Of a stretch of 64,000 bases of DNA, positions 20,901 to 29,100 are shown in pieces; positions within the stretch are counted from its first letter, which is position 1; the number at the start of each line of letters is the position of its first letter. The notes beneath the pieces are model-generated. The model had not been told where the DNA came from, did no database searches, and was given only the letters and a program-made list of their open reading frames with translations. This DNA comes from Pelagophyceae sp. CCMP2097 (lineage: Eukaryota; Sar; Pelagophyceae), in contig MU657182.1 of assembly GCA_026770575.1 (NCBI GenBank), forward strand, positions 397,808-461,807, in the 5' to 3' direction. The position numbers and the translations under genes were made by a program.

Positions 20901-21700
20901 GGGACGTCGTAGAGGGTCCGGGAGAGGGCCCCAGCAGCGGGACCTCGTATAGGAGGGCCTCTCGGCTCGTCTCAGACGTCGCCTCTTCCGACGCCCCGAC
21001 GCCCTTCTCCGACGCCCTTCGGACGCCGCCTCGGCACGCGCTCCGGCCTCGGGGCCGCGTCGCCGAATCCGACTGCGGCGACACGCTCCTCGCGGCCGCG
21101 CGGCCGCGCGAGCACGGCGGCCTCGTCGGCTTCGGCTTTCTCCGCCGCGGCCTCCTCCGCGGCCAGGATCTCGCGCGCCGCCTCGTACTCTTGAGCAGCC
21201 GCAGCTTCAACCTTGGCCAAGGCCTCTGCCGCCGCTTCGGCTTCCACCTTTGCCAGCGCCTCGGTCAACGCCGCGGCTTCCACCTTGGCCACCGCCTCGG
21301 CCTCTTCTGCCGCCACGCGCGCCACGTCGGCCTATCGTGAAAACAGCGCGTCGCGGCGGTTACGTATGCGGCGGCGGGCGCGGAATGCGGAAGAACGCTG
21401 AAGAACACCGCTTGGCGACCCCTCAAACACGCCGGTGACGCACGTCCGAGAGCGTCGGCTTTTTCTTCTTGCCGTCCGGGCCTAGTCCGCATCCCGTTTC
21501 CATCAAGTGGTTCCGGATTGCGTTTTCCGGCTTTTCGAAAAACTGAGTAGCCTACCGTCGTCGTCGTTGTTGCCGCCGCCGCGACTCCCAAAGCCGAAGA
21601 ACCCGCGGTACGGCACCGAGACGGCGCCGCACGCGACGCGCAGCGCCGGCCGCGCCGCATGCGGCCGCAGAACCACGCAGCGCGCCGCGCCTCGAAGCAT
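17976..21700 (-). CDS. LONP1: Mitochondrial Lon protease (ATP-dependent)
   Basis: Lon degrades damaged proteins in the mitochondrial matrix. The first exon (ATG 21700) is a basic, Ser/Ala-rich presequence ([19 protein letters not shown]). Small exons follow ([12 protein letters not shown]; an unusual Glu/Ala-rich coiled-coil stretch at about 21100-21330). The Lon N-domain comes next ([12 protein letters not shown] at about 20830, [23 protein letters not shown]). The AAA+ module shows Walker A GPPGVGKT, Walker [10 protein letters not shown] and a long helical region. The protease domain has the catalytic serine in PKDGPSAG and lysine in GGVKEK. The last exon ([15 protein letters not shown]) ends at 17976. 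A Lys/Glu-rich insert separates the ATPase and protease parts. It is divergent from MED21 with only 81 bp between the starts. Confidence 0.93.
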
Positions 21701-21781
21701 CTCTGCGGACCAAGCCGCTCGCCACGTTCGAGAACGCGTCCAGAACGAGGTCCGTTGGATTTTCGGCGACTATTTGGCATC
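21701..21781. promoter_or_regulatory. Short bidirectional intergenic region, Lon/MED21
   Basis: Only 81 bp separate the start codons of the two divergent genes, so they must share or overlap promoter sequence. No TATA box or other clear motif is visible. Confidence 0.4.
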
Positions 21782-22342
21782 ATGGCCGAGGCGCCCGACG
21801 ACGACGGCGAGGAGGACCTGGTGCGCCTGCTCCACTTGCAGGCCGACGAGCTGGCCCTGGGCATGTTCGAGAGCGTGCGCAGTCTGCCCACCGTGCCAAA
21901 GGACGGTGCGTCCTTTGTCCCGTCCACCGCCGCCTGCCCGGGACGCGCCACACGCAGAGGCGGCGCCGCACGCGGCCGTCGCGCAGCGCGCCGGCCACAT
22001 CCTGCAAATGTCGCGCGAATTCGACGCTCTCGTCGACCGCGTCGCGCTGCGATGGTGCGTTGCGTAGTCTTCGAAGGGGCCGGTCGACGCTCCGCAATTA
22101 GGCCGGAGAGCCACGAGGAGCAGTCCGCGCTGCTGGCTTCTGCGCGTTTGAGGCACGCGGCGGCGGCGGATGACGTTTTGGACGCGGCGCGCGACCTGGA
22201 GTGCGTCCGCGACGCCGTCCGCGACGCGCTCGGCGCTTTACTCGATTCCACGTGCGGCGCTAAGGCGCGGCCCGACCCAACCAACGACGCAGCCGCCCGA
22301 GAGCGAATACGCGCCCTCCGGGCCATTGTGAATCAGGAGTAG
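21782..22342 (+). CDS. MED21: Mediator complex subunit 21 (MED21/SRB7-like)
   Basis: Three exons (21782-21905, 21958-22054, 22102-22342) with canonical GT-AG introns give 153 aa, about the usual MED21 length. The protein is almost wholly helical. The stretch QRAGHILQMSREFDALVDRV matches the conserved KAAKQFDALVAALP core of plant MED21. It is followed by the expected long C-terminal coiled coil (SHEEQSALLASARLRHA...AARDLECVRDAVRDALGALL). MED21 forms a heterodimer with MED7 at the middle/hinge of Mediator, which links activators to RNA polymerase II. Such small helical subunits diverge fast, so the call is likely rather than certain. Confidence 0.72.
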   Translation: MAEAPDDDGEEDLVRLLHLQADELALGMFESVRSLPTVPKDGASFVPSTAACPGRATRRGGAARGRRAARRPHPANVARIRRSRRPRRAAMVRCVVFEGAGRRSAIRPESHEEQSALLASARLRHAAAADDVLDAARDLECVRDAVRDALGALLDSTCGAKARPDPTNDAAARERIRALRAIVNQE

Positions 22343-22579
22343 TCCATTTCTTGGACCCACGTCTCCTCCGAATGGGTGTCGAGCGCGCGGTCGCGGGAGC
22401 GGTCCTGCGAGGAGCCTTCGCGGGGAGCTCTGCGCGGCGCGCAGAAAAAGAGTCAGAAATTGTCAGAAGAAAAAAGATGGCCAGCCAATGAAAGTTTCGG
22501 GAAAAAGCCTTCGCTAGTTGCCGTCTCCTCTCGACGAGGAAGCCGTCTCCTAGGTGGCACAGCTGTCCGCGCGCGTAGA

Positions 22580-25158
22580 ATGGTCGCCGTGATGCGCCTC
22601 GTGGCGGCGGGCCTCGCCGCCGGCGCCTCGGCGCTGGCGCCGCAGGGCGCGCGCTCCGTGCCGAAGACGCCGCTGTCGGCGACGGCGACGGCCGCGCCCG
22701 TCGCCTCGAAGACGGTGCGCCTTTCGCTTTGGGCGCGGGGCGGCCCGTCGACGCTAAATCGTAGGCCCTCCGCGGCGGGCTGGGCATCATCGACGCCTTT
22801 GACACGGCGCGCGGCGAGTCCTTTCCGCGGCGTCTGCAGACGATATGTACCCACCTTTGACGGCGGCGCTCTGCGAGAGTTCCAGAAGACCCAACGCTGA
22901 CCGTACCGTTTCAGGAACCGCGCGGCGCTGGTCTCGTACCTCACGGGCGGCTACCCGACTGGCGCGGAGACGCCCGCTCTCATGCTTGCGATGCAGTCGG
23001 GCGGCGCTGACGTCATCGAGCTCGGCGTGCCCTTCACGGACCCCATGGCCGACGGCGCCACGATCCAGGTCTGCAACGAGATTGCGCTCAAACAGGGCTT
23101 TGGCTTGAAGCGCTGCCTCGAGACCGTCGCGGAAGCCCGCAAGCTGGGCCTCACCGTGCCCGTCATCCTCATGGGCTACTACAACCCGTTCCGCGCCTAC
23201 GGCCTCGACAAGCTCGCCGCCGACGCGGTCTCCGCCGGTGTCGATGGCTTCATCATCGTCGACCTGCCCCCGGAGGAGGCCCTGCTCGAGGGCGTGCTCC
23301 AGGCTTTCGAAAAGGCGGACCTCGGCTTCTCGCCCCTCGTGGCCCCGACGACGACGGACGCGCGCATGCGCTACCTCGCCCTGGCCGCCGCGCGGACGAA
23401 GTCGATGCTCTACTGCGTCTCCGTCACGGGCGTCACGGGCGGCCGCGGCGCGCTGCCAGAGGAGCTCAAGCCCTTCATGCAGCGCGTGCGCCAGGCGGTC
23501 GGCGACCTGCGCGTGCCGCTGGCCGTGGGCTTTGGCATCTCGACGCCGGAGCACGTCCGCGAGACTTCGGAGATGGCAGACGGCGTCGTTGTCGGCTCGG
23601 CCATCATCCGCTGCGTCGACGCCACCCAAGTCACCGCCGAGCGCCCGGCGGCGCTGGAGAAGTTCACGCGCACGCTGCGCGACGCGACGGCCCAGACGAC
23701 TGACCCGGCCGCGGCGGCGATGGAGAAGATCGACCTCGACTCGTACGGCGTACCCGGCGGCGTTGCTTCCCACGACGTCGCGGAGATGAGCCCGAGGGTG
23801 GAAATACCGGGAACGGAGACGCGTTGGACCACGGGTAGAGGCCTCGTTGAAACAGAGGGTCATCCCCGATGGAGTTTATCCAATCCTCCTAGGTCTCTGG
23901 CTCCTTCACCAAGACGTCGCTCCCCGACCATTTCGGCGCCTTTGGCGGCCGTTATATCCCGGAAACGCTCGCGGCGGCGCACAACGAACTGGAGCTCGAG
24001 TACGAGAAGGCGCTGGCGGACCCGGCCTTCATCGAGGAGCTCAAGTTCTACCGCAAGCAGTTCATCGGCGGCCCGACGCCGCTGTACCACGCCAAGCGCC
24101 TCTCTGAGGAGGTCGGCGGCGCGCAGATCTGGCTGAAGCGCGAGGAGCTTGCGCACACGGGCGCGCACAAGATCAACAACGCCGTGGGCCAGGCTCTGCT
24201 GGCCAAGCGCCTGGGCAAGAAGCGCATCATCGCCGAGACGGGCGCCGGCCAGCACGGCGTCGCGACGGCGACGGTGTGCGCATTGCTGGGCATCGAGTGC
24301 GTTGTGTACATGGGCGCCGTGGACTGCGCGCGCCAGTCTCTTAACGTCTTCCGCATGAACGTCCTCGGCGCCCAAGTCGTCCCCGTCCGCTCCGGCGAGG
24401 CGACGTTGAAGGACGCGATCAACGAGGCCATGCGCGACTGGGTCACCAATGTCCGCGACACGCACTACCTCATCGGCTCGGCCATTGGCCCCCACCCGTT
24501 CCCCACCATCGTGCGCGACTTCCAGTCCGTCATCGGCAAGGAGGCGCGCGCGCAGTTCATGGAGATGAACGAGGGCAAGCTGCCCGACGTCATCGTCGCC
24601 TGCGTCGGCGGCGGGTCCAATGCCATCGGCATGTTCCACCCGTTCATCAAGGACGAGGGCGTCCAGCTCTACGGCGCAGAGGCCGACGGCGACTCCAAGC
24701 AGGGGTCGGCGACGCTCTCGCGCGGCTCGCCGGGCGTGCTGCACGGCACGCGCACGTACCTGCTCCAGGATGAGATCTCTGGCCAGGTCGAGGCGACGCA
24801 CTCCATTTCCGCCGGTCTCGACTACCCGGGCGTCGGCCCGGAGCACGCCTTCTTGAAGGACGCCGGGCGCGCAAAGTACCTCCCGATCAACAACGAGGAG
24901 GCTCTGGCCGCGTTCTCGCGCCTCTCGCGCACCGAGGGCATCATCCCCGCGCTGGAGCCTTCGCACGCCGTGGCGCTGGCCATCAAGCTTGCTCGCGACA
25001 TGCCCAAGGACCAGTCCGTCTGCGTGAACCTGTGCGGCCGCGGCGACAAGGACATGATTACCGTGGCCAAGGCGCTCTCGGTCGACCTTGCGCAGTACAC
25101 GCCGACCGACGGCAAGTGGGAGTCGTTCACGAACCGCATCGCGGGCGAAAAGAAGTAG
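22580..25158 (+). CDS. Bifunctional tryptophan synthase, fused alpha-beta, plastid-targeted
   Basis: Four exons (22580-22714, 22765-22817, 22915-23797, 23893-25158) give 778 aa in frame. The alpha half carries SYLTGGYP and the catalytic Glu and Asp in [17 protein letters not shown]; it cleaves indole-3-glycerol phosphate. The beta half carries the PLP lysine in HTGAHKINN and the phosphate loop GGGSNAIG; it joins indole and serine. The alpha-beta order in one chain also occurs in other algae and fungi. The first exon is a leader, [15 protein letters not shown] then ASALAP, resembling a signal peptide followed by the ASAFAP motif of stramenopile plastid import, so the enzyme probably works in the plastid. 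It ends 50 bp from the convergent WD40 gene. Confidence 0.95.
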
Positions 25159-25207
25159 AGACTTTCTGCGGCGAACGAGGAGAGAAAGACCCTCGAAGTA
25201 ATTTCGT

Positions 25208-26218
25208 CTACGTAATTACGGTCGAAATACGTGACTCGGACGCGCAGCGCCCAGGCGGACCGGCCGAGTTCGCAGCCTTCCCGTCCTGGCTCTCTGTAAC
25301 GATGCGCAGGCCGTCAGGCGAGAACGCACAGCTCAAGACGGCTTCGTCCTCCTCGAGCGTCGCCTGCAGCGCGCCCGTCGCGACGTTCCAAAGCCGCGCC
25401 GTCCCGTCGTCGCTCGCCGTCACGAGGCGCTTGCCGTCTGATGAGAACGCGCAGCTCCAGATGTCTTCGGTGTGTCCCTCGAACGTCACCAGCAGCGCGC
25501 CCGTCTCGGCGTCCCAGAGCCGCGCCGTCCCGTCCTCGCTCGCTGTAACGATGCGCAGGCCGTCGGGCGAGAACGCGCAGCTCAAGACGAAGCTGATGTG
25601 CTCGAGCGCTCTCAGCAGCGCGCCCGTCGCGGCGTCCCAGAGCTGTGCCGTCCCATCCTTGCTCACCGTGATGATGCGCGTGCCGTCGGGCGAGAACGCG
25701 CAGCTCTTGATGCCGCCGGTGTGCCCCTCGAGTGTCGTCTGCAGCTTGCCCGTCGCGGCGTCCCAGATCCACGCCTTCTTGCCGCTCACCGTCACGATGC
25801 GCTTGCCGTCGGGCGAGAACGCGCAGCTCACGACGCAGTCGGTGTGCCCCTCGAGCGTCGCCTGCGGCTCGCCCGTCTCGGCGTCCCAGAGCCGCGCCGT
25901 CGTGTCAAAGCTCGCCGTCAGGATGCGGTTGCCGTCGGGCGAGAACGCGCAGCTCGTGACTTTATCGGTGTGCCCATAAAGGATTGCGGTGCCCTTCAAA
26001 ACGCGGTCATGCCAGACGAGCTTGCGCACGGCCAGAGCCACGGCTCGCGCATCGCGAGCGACTCGCTTCGTGACGAGGAGGCCGTGCGACCCCGCTGCCA
26101 GCCGCAGGATGATCTTGAAGAGGTCGGCCTGCTCGAAGACAGAGAGTGCCGGCGCCGCGGGAGATGCGCGCAGCTGCGCCTCAACGCGCCGCTCCGGGGC
26201 GGCGCTACGACGCCGCAT
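25208..26218 (-). CDS. WD40-repeat protein with near-identical tandem repeats
   Basis: Uninterrupted 336-aa reading frame (ATG 26218). The N-terminal 80 residues are helical with no known domain; about six and a half WD40 repeats of roughly 40 residues follow. Each has the frame GHT..V.SCAFSPDG.RI.T.S.D.TARLWDA.TG. At the DNA level the blocks are very similar (the plus-strand string GGGCGAGAACGCGCAGCTC recurs), so the array was recently homogenised or expanded. A seventh blade is partial and the protein ends in a short unrelated tail. WD40 domains are protein-binding scaffolds; no specific role can be read. Confidence 0.8.
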   Translation of the reverse strand: MRRRSAAPERRVEAQLRASPAAPALSVFEQADLFKIILRLAAGSHGLLVTKRVARDARAVALAVRKLVWHDRVLKGTAILYGHTDKVTSCAFSPDGNRILTASFDTTARLWDAETGEPQATLEGHTDCVVSCAFSPDGKRIVTVSGKKAWIWDAATGKLQTTLEGHTGGIKSCAFSPDGTRIITVSKDGTAQLWDAATGALLRALEHISFVLSCAFSPDGLRIVTASEDGTARLWDAETGALLVTFEGHTEDIWSCAFSSDGKRLVTASDDGTARLWNVATGALQATLEEDEAVLSCAFSPDGLRIVTESQDGKAANSAGPPGRCASESRISTVIT

Positions 26219-26383
26219 GGTTCCTCAACGACGTCCTAGTAGCACTACAAGGGGGATCGGTTATAACCCCAAGGACTTACTGTCAATTGCAGCATTCGTC
26301 GGGGGCTGTTTTGCTCCTGTTGGGGGTGGTAGAGGACGTCGCGCTGAGTCCCACGATGCCCGATCCCACAAAAATCTTCTGTT

Positions 26384-26991
26384 NNNNNNNNNNNNNNNNN
26401 NNNNNNNNNNNNNNNNNNNNNNNNNNNNNNNNNNNNNNNNNNNNNNNNNNNNNNNNNNNNNNNNNNNNNNNNNNNNNNNNNNNNNNNNNNNNNNNNNNNN
26501 NNNNNNNNNNNNNNNNNNNNNNNNNNNNNNNNNNNNNNNNNNNNNNNNNNNNNNNNNNNNNNNNNNNNNNNNNNNNNNNNNNNNNNNNNNNNNNNNNNNN
26601 NNNNNNNNNNNNNNNNNNNNNNNNNNNNNNNNNNNNNNNNNNNNNNNNNNNNNNNNNNNNNNNNNNNNNNNNNNNNNNNNNNNNNNNNNNNNNNNNNNNN
26701 NNNNNNNNNNNNNNNNNNNNNNNNNNNNNNNNNNNNNNNNNNNNNNNNNNNNNNNNNNNNNNNNNNNNNNNNNNNNNNNNNNNNNNNNNNNNNNNNNNNN
26801 NNNNNNNNNNNNNNNNNNNNNNNNNNNNNNNNNNNNNNNNNNNNNNNNNNNNNNNNNNNNNNNNNNNNNNNNNNNNNNNNNNNNNNNNNNNNNNNNNNNN
26901 NNNNNNNNNNNNNNNNNNNNNNNNNNNNNNNNNNNNNNNNNNNNNNNNNNNNNNNNNNNNNNNNNNNNNNNNNNNNNNNNNNNNNNNNNNN
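26384..26991. other. Assembly gap of 608 N
   Basis: A run of unknown bases. The true length and content cannot be judged. The flanks are non-coding, and the right flank starts directly with a tRNA-like sequence preceded by six T, suggesting that a repeat caused the break. Confidence 0.98.
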
Positions 26992-26998
26992 TTTTTTG

Positions 26999-27120
26999 CG
27001 GCCGACCAGATTCGAACCTGTGACCAAAAACTTCTTCTATGATGATTCCAATGAGGCTCCTGCTCGACCTCAACTCCCAATTTTAGCGATCGCATCAACC
27101 ACCAATCGCTAAATCGGCCG
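26999..27120 (-). tRNA. tRNA-like sequence (intron-bearing tRNA, tRNA pseudogene or SINE head)
   Basis: On the minus strand the segment begins CGGCCGA (27120-27114) and ends with its exact complement TCGGCCG (27005-26999), as a 7-bp acceptor stem would. Near the 3' end is a B-box, GGTTCGAATCT, with a mostly paired T-arm. Near the 5' end TAGCGATTGG resembles an A-box. At 122 nt it is too long for a plain tRNA, so it would need an intron of about 45 nt. The T-stem has one mismatch, and the 3' side runs into AAAAAA rather than a T-run terminator. A tRNA-derived SINE is as likely as a working gene. No anticodon is assigned. Confidence 0.35.
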
Positions 27121-27167
27121 AGTTGCTGTTTTTTTCTTCCCAAGGTGGAACCTCGGATTTGCTGGGC

Positions 27168-27188
27168 GACAGACAGACAGACGGACAA

Positions 27189-27219
<31 letters not shown>
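27168..27219. repeat. ACAG tetranucleotide microsatellite
   Basis: About thirteen tandem copies of ACAG/GACA with two or three variants (ACGG, ACAA). It is simple repeat DNA. Confidence 0.95.
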
Positions 27220-27247
27220 TAATTGCCCCTGGTAATCCTTCAATCAA

Positions 27248-27310
27248 AGGACCCGAAGGGCCCTTGCCGTAAACTGACGTTGAATAAACGGCAAGGACCC
27301 TTCGGGTCCT
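27248..27310. repeat. Inverted repeat with 23-bp arms (hairpin)
   Basis: The arm 27248-27270 pairs with 27288-27310 with a single mismatch, around a 17-nt loop. The arms contain AGGACCCGAAGGG and CCCTTCGGGTCCT. Placed between the microsatellite and the next gene (start 27438), it could form a stable RNA or DNA hairpin; function is unknown. Confidence 0.8.
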
Positions 27311-27437
27311 GAATTATTCCCGGTCGATACATGTAATATTTAGGTGATCCGACGATCCACAGGTCGGACGCGGCGCGCGCGGCCCCCCCGGGGTGCGACT
27401 TGCGCGCGGCCCACGCCACCTCTGCGCGAGCGCTTTT

Positions 27438-28913
27438 ATGTCCCGGCGGTGGGTTTTCGTGTTCTGTACGCTCGTCGGAGCGGCGCCGAGCGCGGCGCCG
27501 AGCGCGGCGCCGGCTGCGCCGCGCGCGGTGGCCTTGGCGGCGCTCCCGCGGCACCGCACGGCGCTGCACGTCATCGTGACGCGGTTCCAGATCGGTGCGC
27601 GCCCGCGAGCGCCTCGCGAGCGCCTCGCGAGCGCCTCCGCCGCACCGCCGCCTCTAGGCCAGGGTCCGCTCCGCCACCTCGGCGAGTCTCGGTTCCGGCT
27701 GCTGGAGACGCTGACGCTGCCGGCGCTGCGGCTGGCGGCGGAGCATCAGTTCAACTTTAGCTGGGTCCTGCTTGTGCCTCCGGACCTCGACGCCGGCGTC
27801 GCATCTCTCGTCGCCGGCGCGCTCCGGGGCACGGCGCTCGAGGCGCGCACGTTCGTCGTTTCGGCGCCGCGCGGCGCAGCCGACTACTTGGAGCTCTTGT
27901 ACCGCGGACCGCTTGGTACGCTGGACTACGTACGAAAACAGACGCCCCTCGCCAAGCTCGCAAAGAAACCAGACGTTTTAATGTACACGCGCCTCGACTC
28001 CGACGACGCCATCGGCCTCGAGGGCATGGAACGACTGTGCGTTTCAGCGCGTCCGCCGCGTGCCCGAAGCGGTGTGTAGGCGCGGGTTCGCGGCGGGCGT
28101 TTCCAGCGACGCACACGCCTCGGCCATGTGCTGGGCCGACGGCGCGGCGATGCTGTGGTGGCCGCAGCGGTGCGCCGCGGGGCGCGGCTGCCTCCGCCTG
28201 CCGCGATTGCGCAACGCGACTGCTGTTGACAAGAGCAAGGACGAATGCGCTACGGCGGGGCTCACCGTCGCCTGGGGGGCAAAGGGGCACCTTCTCAGCA
28301 AGGAACCGCGCGGCGCGTACGGCGCGGGCGTGCACCGCGACGTTTCCGTCGACAGTGTAAAGTACGAAGGGTCGCCGGAGATCCTCCGCGGCCGCGCGAT
28401 AACGTCCAATTCGGCGCAGGGCGTCCACGACCCGAACCGCACAGCCGCGTTCGACGACTTTACCCCCGCCGAGCTCGCAGGCGCCGAGCGCACAAACGAA
28501 GTCGTCCAAAAACAGTGCGAAACGCCGCCGCGGTCGGAGAGGCCCGACGAGCACGCGTCCGCCTCTTGGAGCTGCTCGAAAGCGCGCCTAGGTTCGGCGT
28601 GACGCCCGATGCGCTGGATCGCTGCCGTTTGCGCATGGTGGCGTTGCAGGGTGAAACCGCTCTGGAGCAACTCGCGAGCATGTGCCAACCCGGCTTTAGC
28701 TGCGGCAACCGCGCGATCCGCGTAGTCGGCGAGTGGGCCCTCGATTCCGGCAACGGTTCCGTGGACCAGGAGCGGAAGAAGCTCGTGGCTCAACTCGTTA
28801 CGGACGCGCGCAACCGCTCTGCCGTCTGGCAAAAGACTTTTGACAAGAAAGCGCGCAGCCGCCTCGACCCAAAAGAGCAAGCACGCGCCTTTGAATCCAT
28901 GTGGACCGGCTAA
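27438..28913 (+). CDS. Putative rhamnosyltransferase-like glycosyltransferase
   Basis: The ATG at 27438 begins a signal-anchor-like start (MSRRWVFVFCTLVGAA). A 63-nt intron (27595-27657, GTGCGC...CTCTAG) joins HVIVTRFQIG to QGPLRHLGESRFRLLETLTL. The order ITRF..G...L...R..LLE...LP, then F.WVLLV.PDLD and MYTRLDSDDAI (about 27980-28015) matches the putative rhamnosyl transferase family (PF11316), whose D.DD motif is the likely metal and nucleotide-sugar site. A further join is needed near 28035-28050 to reach VPEAVCRRGF and another near 28515-28575 to reach the final block, which ends SMWTG at 28913. The last join has no clean splice pair, so the C-terminal 110 residues are less certain. Such enzymes usually act in the Golgi on glycans. 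Confidence 0.62.
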
Positions 28914-29100
28914 GTTTGCTCGCTGTACCTCTTGTGACGTTGCTCTCCGGGCCGGCGCGGAGTCGGGAAACAAAACAGTAGTTTAATGGTAGTAGTATCG
29001 TGGCAAAACGGTCGAGGCGGTGCGCCCCTCGCGCGGCGTGCGGCCGCATCCGCTCCCGCATCCGCTCCCGAGCCCCCGCCGCCTCGTCGCCGGGTCGGGC

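Larger units (their letters stand above)
26219..27437. other. Intergenic region with assembly gap
   Basis: Apart from the gap (26384-26991), the region holds a tRNA-like sequence (26999-27120), an ACAG microsatellite (27168-27219) and a 23-bp hairpin (27248-27310). Apparent long frames here only exist because unknown bases are translated as open. No gene is seen. Confidence 0.8.

Noticed and set aside
17976..21700. Peroxisomal Lon (LONP2)
   Set aside because: There is no C-terminal peroxisomal SKL-type signal (the end is QQTGTA), and the first exon looks like a mitochondrial presequence.
22580..25158. Bacterial contamination as the source of trpA/trpB
   Set aside because: Three in-phase spliceosomal introns and a plastid-type leader show it is a nuclear eukaryotic gene.
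26245..27188. Long frames spanning the gap
   Set aside because: They are open only because unknown bases were translated as X; the flanking residues show no protein features.
27168..27219. CRISPR-like array
   Set aside because: It is a simple tetranucleotide repeat without spacers.
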